Source: an uncultured Lachnospiraceae bacterium
GTDB lineage: Bacteria; Bacillota; Clostridia; Lachnospirales; Lachnospiraceae
Length of the DNA: 30,700 nt
Reading direction: 5' to 3'
Assembly (NCBI GenBank): GCA_937965795.1
Contig: CALCMD010000062.1
Coordinates: forward strand, 1-30,700
Part shown: positions 1 to 8,102 of the stretch, piece after piece
Layout of the letters: each line of letters starts with the position of its first letter
How positions within the stretch are numbered: the first letter of the stretch is position 1
Notes under the pieces: generated by a model
What the model was told of the DNA's origin: nothing
Database searches by the model: none
The model's input: the letters and a program-made list of their open reading frames with translations, nothing else
Translations under genes and position numbers: made by a program

Positions 1-35
1 CTTTAACAGAAATAAATAGAAATTCTAAAATATCA

Positions 36-64
36 TTGACTTCGTATTACAAATGTGATAAATT
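36..64 (+). promoter_or_regulatory. Putative SigA promoter of the broken surface-protein gene
   Basis: A TTGACT -35 box (36-41) and a TAAATT -10 box (59-64) are separated by 17 bases. A TG pair sits one base before the -10 box, as in extended -10 promoters. It lies about 30 bases upstream of the first reading frame. Read by eye; the flanking DNA is AT-rich, so chance matches are possible. Confidence 0.45.
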
Positions 65-95
65 ACATTCTATAAATATGTAATAACAAGAGAAT

Positions 96-705
96 ATGAA
101 GAAAAAGGTATTTGTATTGCTTGTTTGTGGAATGATGTTTTTGGAACAAATGGCAGTGTTTGCAAATGGGAGAAGTGATGCTAATATTCAGACAGAGATT
201 TTAGAATCCCATCAGATTGTACAGATTCAGGAGGAAGTAAGGCAGACGGTACGTGATGAAGAAAAATATATTGACCGTTTTATTGTCAAATATATAGATG
301 GTAAGAAGAAGGACAGCGTAGAGGTGAAGTCTGCGTCGAAAAAGGCATACGAACGGGCAAAGAAGGAAAAGACGAAGTTAAGAGCAGCATTAGAAAGTAA
401 GTTAGAAAATGCGGAATTACAGGAACAAAATATATTTACAGAAATGATGGGGTTTGAATTTTGCACTGACTTTTAATTATCCGATTCAGGAGTATACCAT
501 TGCTTTTTTAAAAGTGAAAAAGGATGGGAAAATAGAGTGTCAATCAAAAGTAAGCAGTATAGATGACAGGAAGAAAATATATATTGTACCACCAAGTGAT
601 GGTTATCAGAGTGGGCATCCTTATTCTATAGATATGAGTATGATAAGGTCAGATGGAGGAAATGCGTTAAACAAAGAGAATGTCTTTTGGTTTTATGTTC
701 CATAG
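96..705 (+). pseudogene. Broken secreted surface-protein gene (N-terminal and C-terminal pieces in different frames)
   Basis: The first frame (96-476) starts with a signal peptide (KKK, hydrophobic core, cut near FANG) and continues into a charged region with a DRFIVKY motif that recalls propeptides of secreted clostridial proteases. It stops after 126 residues. The second frame (open from 448, ending 705) lacks a start of its own except a weak TTG. It encodes about 80 residues resembling a C-terminal Ig-like/SbsA-type domain: an extended strand, VPPSDGYQSGHPYSIDMS, then SDGGNAL and a terminal FWFYV strand. The two pieces meet around 448-476 in frames that differ by one base. The likeliest reading is an ancestral secreted protein that lost its middle by deletion, leaving its ends out of frame. 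A pair of small separate genes is possible but less likely, because the second piece has no signal peptide or ribosome site. Confidence 0.6.
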
Positions 706-737
706 AAAAGAGAATATGAAATTTTGGAGGAATAGAG

Positions 738-2000
738 ATGAAAACAAAAATTAAATTTATATTTTTATTTGTACTAAACATGTGTATCCTGATATATATT
801 CCATTGTGGGTTCAGGCAGAGACTTTAATACAGCCGCCGACAGGTGTGAAAACGGACAGCGAACTGATTTTATTGGGGTGGCCTGGCATGATTCCGTCAT
901 CAGTTTTGATACAGTGGGAGCAGCCGGAAACGGAAGAACTGGTGGGATACAACATTTATGAGGTTATCATTGAAAAAGATGGGACAATGAGATATGTGAA
1001 ACTCGGTAATGTAAATGCAGATGAAACAGAGTATAAAGTCAGAGATGAAATATTCGGCTGTCATCGTTTTGTTATAACTTCTGTAATAGCTGATGGCCGG
1101 GAAAGTGATTATTCGGAAATGGCGACAAGCAGAGTGTTCGATCATTTATGTATCAGAAATGTGAAAGTGGAAGATTCAAGCATATCTCTGGGATGGGATG
1201 CTCCGGAATTTCAGGAGGCAGAAGAATATGAAATATGGTATTGTGAAGATAAGTATCAATATTGGGAATATTATGGTAAAGAAGAGGATGCTTATGAGAA
1301 GGTCAGCAGTCTTGCAGGAGATGTAAAAAGTTATACAATCAATGGACTAAAGCCTGATACAGAGTATGTTTTTAGCGTAAGAGCATATTCGGAGGGAAAA
1401 GTTCTGGATCGTTCTGATTTTAAACAGGTCAAAACAACCATTCCGGAATGGACAAAAGCAATCGTATATTATAAAGATTCTCACACAGGAGAGATGATTG
1501 GAACAAAGTTGGTAGAACAGATAAAAACAGGGGATCCGTTTTGTTATGAGCCAGAAGAAAAATATACTTCGCCTAAGGGGAAGGTTTACTTGTATGACAG
1601 AGCAAAAACAAATGTGCCCCTGGAAATTAAAAAGTTGAGCTGGAATCCGGAAGATAATGTGATAACAGTGTATTATACAGAAAACATAGAGCCAATCCAG
1701 GAGAAACGCATCAAAATAGAGCGTGTCAAACTACAGAAGCCTGTCAATATGCGTGGAGGAAAAATAAAACTGAGATGGAAAAGGAATTCCGGTGTCAAAG
1801 GTTATCAGATTACTTATGCAGACAATAAGAAATTCAAAAGAGCAAAGAAAAAAACGACAGGAAAAAACACCTTTACGATAAAGAAAGTGAAGAAAGGAAA
1901 AACATACTATGTGAAAATCCGGGCATACAAACTGGACTCTGCAAAGAGAAAGGTATATGGAAAGTATAGCAGGATACAGAAGCTGAAAATCCACAGATAA
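738..2000 (+). CDS. Secreted protein with fibronectin-III-like and MucBP-like domains
   Basis: A 420-residue protein exported by a signal peptide with predicted cleavage after residue 27 (WVQA|ET). Reading by eye gives two Fn3-like domains at about 30-125 and 137-232; the second carries the typical YTINGLKPDTEYVFSVRAYS pattern. A MucBP-like module follows at about 238-312 (AIVYYKDSHTGEMIG at its start, ITVYYTE at its end). A basic C-terminal Fn3 domain occupies 325-420 (GYQITYA, TYYVKIRAYK). No LPXTG sorting signal or membrane anchor is visible, so the Lys/Arg-rich tail may bind the wall electrostatically. The start is supported by TTTTGGAGGAATAGAG just upstream. The C-terminal domain is the same type as the two minus-strand gene remnants near 21.1 and 22.9 kb. 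A role in adhesion is only an inference from the domains. Confidence 0.75.
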   Translation: MKTKIKFIFLFVLNMCILIYIPLWVQAETLIQPPTGVKTDSELILLGWPGMIPSSVLIQWEQPETEELVGYNIYEVIIEKDGTMRYVKLGNVNADETEYKVRDEIFGCHRFVITSVIADGRESDYSEMATSRVFDHLCIRNVKVEDSSISLGWDAPEFQEAEEYEIWYCEDKYQYWEYYGKEEDAYEKVSSLAGDVKSYTINGLKPDTEYVFSVRAYSEGKVLDRSDFKQVKTTIPEWTKAIVYYKDSHTGEMIGTKLVEQIKTGDPFCYEPEEKYTSPKGKVYLYDRAKTNVPLEIKKLSWNPEDNVITVYYTENIEPIQEKRIKIERVKLQKPVNMRGGKIKLRWKRNSGVKGYQITYADNKKFKRAKKKTTGKNTFTIKKVKKGKTYYVKIRAYKLDSAKRKVYGKYSRIQKLKIHR

Positions 2001-2053
2001 AGATGCTACGGCTAAAGAATCACCTGTTTTTCCAAATATCCCTCGAAGCATCG

Positions 2054-2082
2054 TTGACAAAAGAAAGCTTCTCTTTTATAAT
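2054..2082 (+). promoter_or_regulatory. Consensus SigA promoter of the tyrS T-box leader
   Basis: TTGACA (2054-2059), a 17-base spacer and TATAAT (2077-2082) match the full vegetative promoter consensus. Transcription should start near 2089-2090, at the beginning of the T-box leader. Confidence 0.85.
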
Positions 2083-2088
2083 AATGCA

Positions 2089-2371
2089 GGAACGGCGATG
2101 AAAAGAATAAGTAACAATATGGAAATCCAACAGAAAGCAGCCGGAAGATGAGAGGCGCAGGAGGAACTTATTGTGAATACCTCTTGGAGCTTCGCACCAA
2201 ACGTCAGAGAACAAGTAGGCTGCGGCGGATGGCACACGTTATCGTGCCGGAGTATAGAGAGGTCTGTACTTACTGAGGCATACAGTGTGAGCTGTGTGTG
2301 AAAAAAGGTGGTAACACGGGATCATGCTCCCGTCCTTTTAGATGGCTAAAGGGACGGGATTTTGCGTTTTT
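2089..2371 (+). promoter_or_regulatory. T-box riboswitch (tyrosine) upstream of tyrS
   Basis: A roughly 280-base leader carries the hallmark T-box sequence AGGTGGTAACACGGG at 2306-2320, whose TGGT can pair with the acceptor end of uncharged tRNA. The antiterminator competes with the strong terminator hairpin that follows. An AGTAA motif at about 2111-2115 fits the stem I AGUA element, and GAATACC at 2175-2181 supplies a UAC tyrosine codon as candidate specifier at 2178-2180. The following gene is tyrosyl-tRNA synthetase, which fits. Established mechanism: uncharged tRNA-Tyr stabilises the antiterminator and switches the operon on. The specifier position is inferred from sequence only and needs a covariance-model alignment. 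Confidence 0.9.
2328..2371 (+). terminator. T-box intrinsic terminator
   Basis: TCCCGTCCTTTTA (2328-2340) pairs with TAAAGGGACGGGA (2347-2359) across a 6-base loop, with one mismatch or slip in the T/A run. A T-rich tract follows. The 5' arm overlaps the T-box antiterminator, as expected for mutually exclusive folds. Confidence 0.9.
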
Positions 2372-2444
2372 ATTTCCTGTCCTGTACTTGAAATAGCAAA
2401 ATTCATATGCTATATTTAAAATTAGTATGTAAGGAGAAAAGACG

Positions 2445-3671
2445 ATGAAAATTTACGAAGAACTGGTGGCACGCGGGCTGATTGCCCAGGTGACAAACGA
2501 AGAGGAAATCCGGGAGATGGTCAACAATGGAAAGGCGACTTTCTATATTGGATTTGACCCGACAGCGGACAGCCTTCACGTAGGACACTTCATGGCGCTC
2601 TGTCTGATGAAGCGTTTGCAGATGGCAGGAAATAAACCGATCGCTCTGATTGGCGGCGGCACGGCTATGGTAGGCGACCCGTCCGGCAGGTCGGATATGC
2701 GTCAGATGATGACGACAGAAACGATTCAGCATAACTGCGACTGCTTTAAAAAGCAGATGAGCCGTTTTATTGATTTCAGTGAAGGAAAGGCATTGATGGT
2801 AAACAATGCGGAATGGCTGACAAATCTGAATTATATTGAGTTTTTGAGAGATGTAGGGCCGCATTTTTCGGTTAATAACATGCTTCGAGCAGAGTGTTAT
2901 AAGCAGAGAATGGAAAAGGGATTAAGTTTCCTGGAGTTTAATTACATGATTATGCAGAGCTATGATTTCTACGAGTTGTATCAGAGATACGGCTGTAACA
3001 TGCAGTTCGGAGGGGACGACCAGTGGAGCAATATGCTGGGCGGTACGGAGCTGATTCGAAGAAAGCTTGGGAAAGACGCACATGCCATGACGATTACGCT
3101 GCTTTTGAATTCCGAAGGGAAGAAAATGGGAAAGACCCAGTCAGGGGCGGTGTGGCTTGACCCGGAGAAAACGTCGCCGTATGAGTTTTACCAGTACTGG
3201 AGAAACGTGGCGGATGCGGACGTGCTCAAATGTATCCGTATGCTGACCTTCCTTCCACTGGAAGAGATCAATGCGATGGATGGATGGGAAGGCAGCCAGT
3301 TGAATAAGGCAAAGGAAATCCTGGCGTATGAGCTGACAAAGCTGGTGCACGGCGAAGAGGAAGCAAAGAAGGCGGACGAGGCGGCAAAGGCCATTTTTGC
3401 AGGAGGCGGAAAGAGCCAGAATATGCCGACGACTACCTACGAAAAGGATGCGCTGGATGCCGGGAAAGATATGATTACTCTTTTGGTAGATACAGGGCTT
3501 GCGAAGAACCGTTCCGAGGCGAGAAGGCTGATTCAGCAGGGCGGGGTCAGTGTCAACGATGAGAAAATCACAGACTTTGCGAGAGTTTTTACCAGTGCGG
3601 ATTTTGATGCAGACGGTGCGCTGGTGATTAAAAAAGGAAAAAAAGGATTCCATCAGGTAAAAGCCAGATAG
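2445..3671 (+). CDS. tyrS: Tyrosyl-tRNA synthetase
   Basis: Class I aminoacyl-tRNA synthetase that activates tyrosine with ATP and charges tRNA-Tyr in the cytoplasm. The 408-residue length is normal for bacterial TyrS. The N-terminal catalytic fold has the HIGH-type signature HVGH at residues 45-48, preceded by GFDPTADSL. The KMSKS-type loop reads KMGKTQSG at about residue 227. The C-terminal S4 RNA-binding domain (about 340-405) has the usual SEARRLIQQGGVSVN pattern. The start is fixed by AAGGAGAAAAGACG upstream of ATG. It follows a tyrosine T-box and is probably cotranscribed with the small membrane protein and alaS immediately downstream. Confidence 0.97.
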   Translation: MKIYEELVARGLIAQVTNEEEIREMVNNGKATFYIGFDPTADSLHVGHFMALCLMKRLQMAGNKPIALIGGGTAMVGDPSGRSDMRQMMTTETIQHNCDCFKKQMSRFIDFSEGKALMVNNAEWLTNLNYIEFLRDVGPHFSVNNMLRAECYKQRMEKGLSFLEFNYMIMQSYDFYELYQRYGCNMQFGGDDQWSNMLGGTELIRRKLGKDAHAMTITLLLNSEGKKMGKTQSGAVWLDPEKTSPYEFYQYWRNVADADVLKCIRMLTFLPLEEINAMDGWEGSQLNKAKEILAYELTKLVHGEEEAKKADEAAKAIFAGGGKSQNMPTTTYEKDALDAGKDMITLLVDTGLAKNRSEARRLIQQGGVSVNDEKITDFARVFTSADFDADGALVIKKGKKGFHQVKAR

Positions 3672-3682
3672 GAGGAAAACAG

Positions 3683-3838
3683 ATGGCATTTTTAGCAGAA
3701 TTTATAATCACGGTGGTTCGAATGCTTCTTCTCGTGGGAGTGGCAGTCGGAGGAATCAAGTTGGGAAAAGTTTTGCGTGACCGGAAAGATGAAAAGACTG
3801 CGGCGGAAAACAAGGCAGCCGAACAGATTCAAAAATAA
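3683..3838 (+). CDS. Small membrane protein between tyrS and alaS
   Basis: A 51-residue reading frame starts at ATG 3683, eleven bases after the tyrS stop, behind an AGGAGG ribosome site. The N-terminal half (about residues 3-25) is a single hydrophobic segment with one Arg (FIITVVRMLLLVGVAVGG). The C-terminal half is highly charged (KVLRDRKDEK onward) and likely helical and cytoplasmic. No function is recognised. The strong ribosome site, tight operon spacing and a clean membrane/charged split make it a real gene rather than noise. Its place between two tRNA synthetases probably reflects cotranscription rather than a role in aminoacylation. Confidence 0.7.
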   Translation: MAFLAEFIITVVRMLLLVGVAVGGIKLGKVLRDRKDEKTAAENKAAEQIQK

Positions 3839-3859
3839 GATGACACAGGAGGAGTTATT

Positions 3860-6499
3860 GTGGAAAGATACGGTGTAAATGAATTGCGTAAAATGTTCCT
3901 GGAGTTTTTCGAGAGCAAGGAACATCTGGCAATGAAAAGTTTTTCTCTTGTACCGCACAACGACAAGAGTTTGCTGCTGATTAATTCAGGTATGGCGCCC
4001 TTAAAGCCATATTTTACCGGAGCGGAGATTCCGCCCCGCAAAAGAGTGACGACCTGCCAGAAGTGCATCCGTACAGGTGATATTGAGAATGTAGGAAAAA
4101 CGGCGCGTCACGGCACCTTTTTTGAGATGCTTGGAAACTTCTCTTTTGGGGATTACTTTAAAAAAGAAGCGATTCGCTGGTCATGGGAATTTCTGACAGA
4201 GGTGGTAGGGCTTGATGCGGACAGGCTGTATCCGTCTGTTTATGTGGATGACGACGAGGCATTCGATATCTGGAACAAGGAAATCGGCATTGCCCCGGAA
4301 CGCATCTTCCGTTTTGGAAAGGCTGACAATTTCTGGGAGCACGGTGCAGGCCCCTGTGGTCCATGCTCTGAGATTTATTACGACAGAGGAGAAAAATACG
4401 GATGTGGAAAACCTGACTGTACCGTGGGCTGTGAGTGCGACCGTTACATGGAGGTTTGGAATAATGTATTTACCCAGTTTGATAATGACGGGAAAGGAAA
4501 CTATGCGGAGCTGGAGCAGAAGAATATTGATACCGGTATGGGGCTGGAAAGACTTGCAGTGGTCGTACAGGATGTGGATTCTATTTTTGATGTAGACACC
4601 ATTGAGGCGCTCAGAAACAAAGTCTGCGAATTCGCAGGCGTTGCTTATAAATCAGATGAAAATAAGGATGTGTCCATTCGTCTGATTACCGATCATATCC
4701 GTTCCGCTACTTTCATGATCTCAGACGGAATCATGCCGACGAATGAAGGAAGAGGCTATGTGCTTCGCCGTTTGATCCGCCGCGCGGCGCGTCATGGAAG
4801 GCTGCTTGGAATTAAGGGAGGCTTTCTTTCCAGGCTTAGCGAGACTGTGATTGAAGGCTCGAAGGATGGGTATCCGGAGCTGGAGGAGAAAAAAGAGTTT
4901 ATCTTTAAGGTACTTGCGCAGGAGGAAGAAAAATTCAATAAGACCATCGACCAGGGACTGAATATTCTGGCTGGAATGGAAGCGGACATGGAAAAGGAAG
5001 GGAAGAAGGTTCTGGATGGAAACAGCGCGTTTACCCTTTATGATACGTATGGATTCCCGCTGGATTTAACGAAAGAGATTCTGGAGGAAAAGGGGTATTC
5101 CATTGATGAGGACGGATTCAAAGCAGCGATGGAGGAGCAGAGAGTAAAGGCAAGAACTGCCCGTGGAACTTCCAATTATATGGGAAAGGATGCGACGGTT
5201 TACGATAAGATCGATGCTTCCATTACCACAGAATTTGTAGGATATGACCGCTTGAGCCATGCGTCAAAGATTACCGTTCTTACAACAGAAACAGAGCTTA
5301 CGGAAGCGCTTTCCGACGGGGAAGAGGGAACGATTGTTGTCGAGCAGACCCCGTTTTATGCGACGATGGGAGGACAGGAAGGCGACACTGGAATCATTCG
5401 AACGACAGAGGGAGAGTTCCAGGTAAAGAATACCATCAAGCTGATGGGTGGGAAAGTTGGCCATGTAGGTCAGATGACAAAGGGAATGCTGAAAATCGGA
5501 GATGTGGTAACGCTGGAAGTAGAGGAAGCAGGCAGAAACGCTACCTGTAAGAATCACAGCGCCACCCATCTGCTCCAGAAAGCTTTAAAGACGGTACTTG
5601 GTTCCCATGTAGAGCAGAAAGGCTCGCTCGTGACGCCGAACAGACTGCGATTTGACTTTGCACATTTCGCACCGATGACCGCAGAGGAGATCAAAAAGAC
5701 AGAAGAACTGGTAAACAGAGAAATCCAGGCGTCTCTTCCGGTAGTGACACAGGTTATGAACGTAGAGGATGCGAAGAAGAGCGGGGCAATGGCTCTTTTT
5801 GGTGAAAAATATGAAAATGAAGTGCGTGTCGTATCTATGGGTGATTTTTCAAAGGAGCTTTGCGGCGGTACGCATGTGGCAAACACGGGAATCATTACGG
5901 TATTTAAGATTGTTTCCGAGTCCGGTATTGCGGCAGGTGTGCGGCGTATCGAGGCGCTGACCGGAGACGGTGTGTTTGCTTACTATAAAGAGGTGGAAGA
6001 GAAGCTGGCGCAGGCAGCCGCTCTTTTAAAAACGACGCCGAATGAGCTGGCGGATAAGATCGGTCACTTGCAGGCGGAGGTAAAAGCGCTTCACAGTGAG
6101 AATGAATCCTTAAAAAGCAAGCTGGCGCAGGATGCTTTGGGCGATGTCATGGACAAGGTTCAAAAGATAGGGGACGTAAAGCTTTTGGCGGCATCCGTGG
6201 AGAATGTGGATATGAATGGCCTGCGTGACCTGGGTGACCAGTTGAAGGAGAAATTGGGTGATGGTGTTGTGGTACTGGCATCGGCAAAGGACGGCAAGGT
6301 AAGTCTGCTGGCTATGGTGACAGACGCTGCGCAGAAAGCCGGAGCACATGCCGGGAATCTGATCAAAGGCATGGCAGCGATCGTAGGAGGAGGCGGCGGC
6401 GGACGCCCGAATATGGCACAGGCCGGCGGCAGGAATCCGGAGAAGATTGAAGAGGCGTTAAAAGCGGCGGCAGAAATTTTATCAGAACAGATGAAATAG
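3860..6499 (+). CDS. alaS: Alanyl-tRNA synthetase
   Basis: Class II synthetase that charges tRNA-Ala and edits mischarged Ser/Gly. The 879-residue length is typical. Order of parts: catalytic core with motif 1 region (HNDKSLLLINSGM) and the RHGTFFEMLGNFSFGDYFK stretch characteristic of AlaRS; motif 3 (NEGRGYVLRRLIRRAARHG) near residue 300; the editing domain with zinc-site motifs HSATHLL near 566 and CGGTH near 669; and the C-terminal DHHA1/C-Ala domain with the glycine-rich GGGGGGRPNMAQAGG. The start is GTG at 3860, chosen because AGGAGGAG lies 6-12 bases upstream and the protein then begins with the family's N-terminus (ERYGVNELRKMFLEFF). It is the last gene of the tyrS operon. Confidence 0.97.
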   Translation: MERYGVNELRKMFLEFFESKEHLAMKSFSLVPHNDKSLLLINSGMAPLKPYFTGAEIPPRKRVTTCQKCIRTGDIENVGKTARHGTFFEMLGNFSFGDYFKKEAIRWSWEFLTEVVGLDADRLYPSVYVDDDEAFDIWNKEIGIAPERIFRFGKADNFWEHGAGPCGPCSEIYYDRGEKYGCGKPDCTVGCECDRYMEVWNNVFTQFDNDGKGNYAELEQKNIDTGMGLERLAVVVQDVDSIFDVDTIEALRNKVCEFAGVAYKSDENKDVSIRLITDHIRSATFMISDGIMPTNEGRGYVLRRLIRRAARHGRLLGIKGGFLSRLSETVIEGSKDGYPELEEKKEFIFKVLAQEEEKFNKTIDQGLNILAGMEADMEKEGKKVLDGNSAFTLYDTYGFPLDLTKEILEEKGYSIDEDGFKAAMEEQRVKARTARGTSNYMGKDATVYDKIDASITTEFVGYDRLSHASKITVLTTETELTEALSDGEEGTIVVEQTPFYATMGGQEGDTGIIRTTEGEFQVKNTIKLMGGKVGHVGQMTKGMLKIGDVVTLEVEEAGRNATCKNHSATHLLQKALKTVLGSHVEQKGSLVTPNRLRFDFAHFAPMTAEEIKKTEELVNREIQASLPVVTQVMNVEDAKKSGAMALFGEKYENEVRVVSMGDFSKELCGGTHVANTGIITVFKIVSESGIAAGVRRIEALTGDGVFAYYKEVEEKLAQAAALLKTTPNELADKIGHLQAEVKALHSENESLKSKLAQDALGDVMDKVQKIGDVKLLAASVENVDMNGLRDLGDQLKEKLGDGVVVLASAKDGKVSLLAMVTDAAQKAGAHAGNLIKGMAAIVGGGGGGRPNMAQAGGRNPEKIEEALKAAAEILSEQMK

Positions 6500-6502
6500 T
6501 TC

Positions 6503-6530
6503 TTGACGTAAGTGGAAAATATGATATAAT
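6503..6530 (+). promoter_or_regulatory. SigA promoter of rpsU
   Basis: TTGACG (6503-6508), 16-base spacer, TATAAT (6525-6530). It begins only four bases after the alaS stop codon, so rpsU can be expressed apart from the synthetase operon. Confidence 0.8.
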
Positions 6531-6608
6531 AATTGTCAGTGCAATAAAAATACCCAGACAGTTGTATTATGCACAATCTACAACTGGAGGGAGGTTAGGT
6601 GTGAAGCT

Positions 6609-6785
6609 ATGTCAAACGTAATCGTTAAAGAAAACGAGACTTTGGACAGCGCTTTGCGTCGTTTCAAAAGAAACTGCGCGAAGGCTGGTATTCAGCAGGA
6701 GATTCGTAAGAGAGAACATTACGAAAAACCAAGCGTAAGACGTAAAAAGAAATCCGAAGCTGCTCGTAAACGTAAGTATAACTAA
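6609..6785 (+). CDS. rpsU: 30S ribosomal protein S21
   Basis: A 58-residue very basic protein, the usual S21 length. It begins MSNVIVKENETLDSALRRFK, contains an RNCAKAG stretch and HYEKPSVRRKKKSEAARKRK, all typical of S21. The protein sits on the 30S platform near the anti-Shine-Dalgarno sequence and takes part in initiation. The ATG is preceded by GGAGGGAGG about 15-23 bases upstream and by a weaker GTGAAG closer in; the family N-terminus fixes the start. It has its own promoter just after alaS and its own terminator, making it a monocistronic unit with a leader of roughly 70 bases. Confidence 0.97.
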   Translation: MSNVIVKENETLDSALRRFKRNCAKAGIQQEIRKREHYEKPSVRRKKKSEAARKRKYN

Positions 6786-6801
6786 TATGTGCAGATGGAA
6801 G

Positions 6802-6826
6802 CCCCCGGTTTGTACCGGGGGTTTTT
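6802..6826 (+). terminator. Intrinsic terminator of rpsU
   Basis: CCCCCGGT (6802-6809) pairs perfectly with ACCGGGGG (6814-6821) over a 4-base loop, followed by TTTTT. Confidence 0.95.
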
Positions 6827-6849
6827 CAATGAAAAACAGAAAATGGAAT

Positions 6850-6904
6850 AAACCGCTCCGGCATCCGGTATATATTATAGAAGGATGGAACAGGAGCGGT
6901 TTTT
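6850..6904 (+). promoter_or_regulatory. Terminator-like hairpin that sequesters the carboxypeptidase ribosome site
   Basis: AAACCGCTCC (6850-6859) is perfectly complementary to GGAGCGGTTT (6893-6902), with a 33-base loop and a T tract at the 3' end. The 3' arm contains the AGGAG ribosome-binding sequence of the next gene, whose ATG is at 6907. The fold could act as an attenuator or block initiation. Regulation is an inference; the complementarity is seen directly. Confidence 0.45.
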
Positions 6905-6906
6905 GT

Positions 6907-8070
6907 ATGAAAAAAATTCTGGTAATGATGCTTGCGTTCTCGATCGTTTTCCAGGCGGTTCTTCCGGCACAGGCGGAAGAAGAGGGCGTCGAAATCGAGT
7001 CTCCGTCGGCGATTCTTATGGAGGCGTCTACGGGGACCGTGCTTTACGAGAAAGCGGCAGATGAACAGAGGAGCCCTGCGAGTGTAACGAAGGTGATGAC
7101 AGCTTTGCTGATCTTTGAGGCGATCGAGAGTGGCAAGATCAAGCTGACCGATGAAGTTGCCACCAGCGCCCACGCAAAGTCTATGGGAGGTTCGCAGGTT
7201 TTTCTGGAAGAAGGGGAGAAACAGACGGTAGAGACGCTGATCAAGTGCATCATGATCGCGTCCGGAAATGATGCGGCGGTGACGATGGCGGAATACATAG
7301 GGGGTACGGAGCAGGAGTTCGTGAAGATGATGAACCAAAGGGCGAAAGAGCTTGGAATGGAGAATACGAATTTTGTAGACTGCTGTGGATTGACAGAGGA
7401 TAAAAACCATTATACATCAGCCAGAGACATTGCCATCATGTCACGGGAGCTTGTGACCAGATTTCCACAGATTTACGATTATACGACGGTGTGGATGGAG
7501 AACATCACGCATGTGACGAAGCAGGGAACGAAGGAATTTGGCCTGACGAACACGAATAAGCTTTTGCGAAGTTATGATGGATGTAAGGGATTAAAGACGG
7601 GAAGTACCAGTATTGCGAAGTATTGCCTGTCAGCAACGGCAGTTCGAAACGATATCGAACTAATCAGTGTGATTATGACGGCGCCGGATTCGAAAACAAG
7701 ATTCGCAAATGCCGCGGAGCTTCTGAATTATGGCTTTGGAAAATGTGCGCTTTACAGAGATGAAAATCAGGACGCCCTGCCCGAAATCCCGGTAAACCGT
7801 GGTGTGGAGGATACCGTGTCCTGCCGCTATGAGGGAGAATTTACCTATCTGGATACTGCCGGGGCAAATCTTTCTTCTGTTACAAAGGAGATCAAACTGT
7901 CAGAAAAACTGGACGCTCCTCTGGCGAAAGGAGATGCCGCGGGAGAAGCACAGTATTTTCTGGATGGAAAACAGATCGGAAGCGTGAAAATTCTGGTGGA
8001 CAGGGATGTGGCGAAAGCCGGATTTCTGGACTATCTGAAAGAGGCATGGGAAGCATATTTGTGCGCTTGA
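6907..8070 (+). CDS. D-alanyl-D-alanine carboxypeptidase, family S11 (PBP5/DacF type)
   Basis: Exported low-molecular-weight penicillin-binding protein that removes the terminal D-Ala of peptidoglycan stem peptides. Numbering from ATG 6907, the 387-residue protein has a signal peptide (cut near PAQA, residue 23) and all three active-site motifs: SVTK at 59-62 with the nucleophile Ser59 and Lys62, SGN at 117-119, and KTG at 228-230. The C-terminal region (about 290-380) fits the beta-rich PBP5_C domain, ending in an amphipathic stretch (AGFLDYLKEAWEAYL) that may lie on the membrane. An upstream in-frame ATG at 6829 is rejected because it directly follows the rpsU terminator and would bury the signal peptide. 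Sporulation DacF is one possible orthologue; motif reading alone cannot decide. Confidence 0.9.
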   Translation: MKKILVMMLAFSIVFQAVLPAQAEEEGVEIESPSAILMEASTGTVLYEKAADEQRSPASVTKVMTALLIFEAIESGKIKLTDEVATSAHAKSMGGSQVFLEEGEKQTVETLIKCIMIASGNDAAVTMAEYIGGTEQEFVKMMNQRAKELGMENTNFVDCCGLTEDKNHYTSARDIAIMSRELVTRFPQIYDYTTVWMENITHVTKQGTKEFGLTNTNKLLRSYDGCKGLKTGSTSIAKYCLSATAVRNDIELISVIMTAPDSKTRFANAAELLNYGFGKCALYRDENQDALPEIPVNRGVEDTVSCRYEGEFTYLDTAGANLSSVTKEIKLSEKLDAPLAKGDAAGEAQYFLDGKQIGSVKILVDRDVAKAGFLDYLKEAWEAYLCA

Positions 8071-8095
8071 GTTTCCGGAAGGATTATGCTATACT
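8067..8095 (+). promoter_or_regulatory. Extended -10 promoter overlapping the end of the carboxypeptidase gene
   Basis: TTGAGT (8067-8072), 17-base spacer, TATACT (8090-8095), with TGC just before the -10 box. The expected start of transcription, about 7 bases after the -10 box, falls at 8101-8103, essentially on the ATG of the phosphoesterase gene. Confidence 0.6.
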
Positions 8096-8102
8096 ACTGG
8101 AC

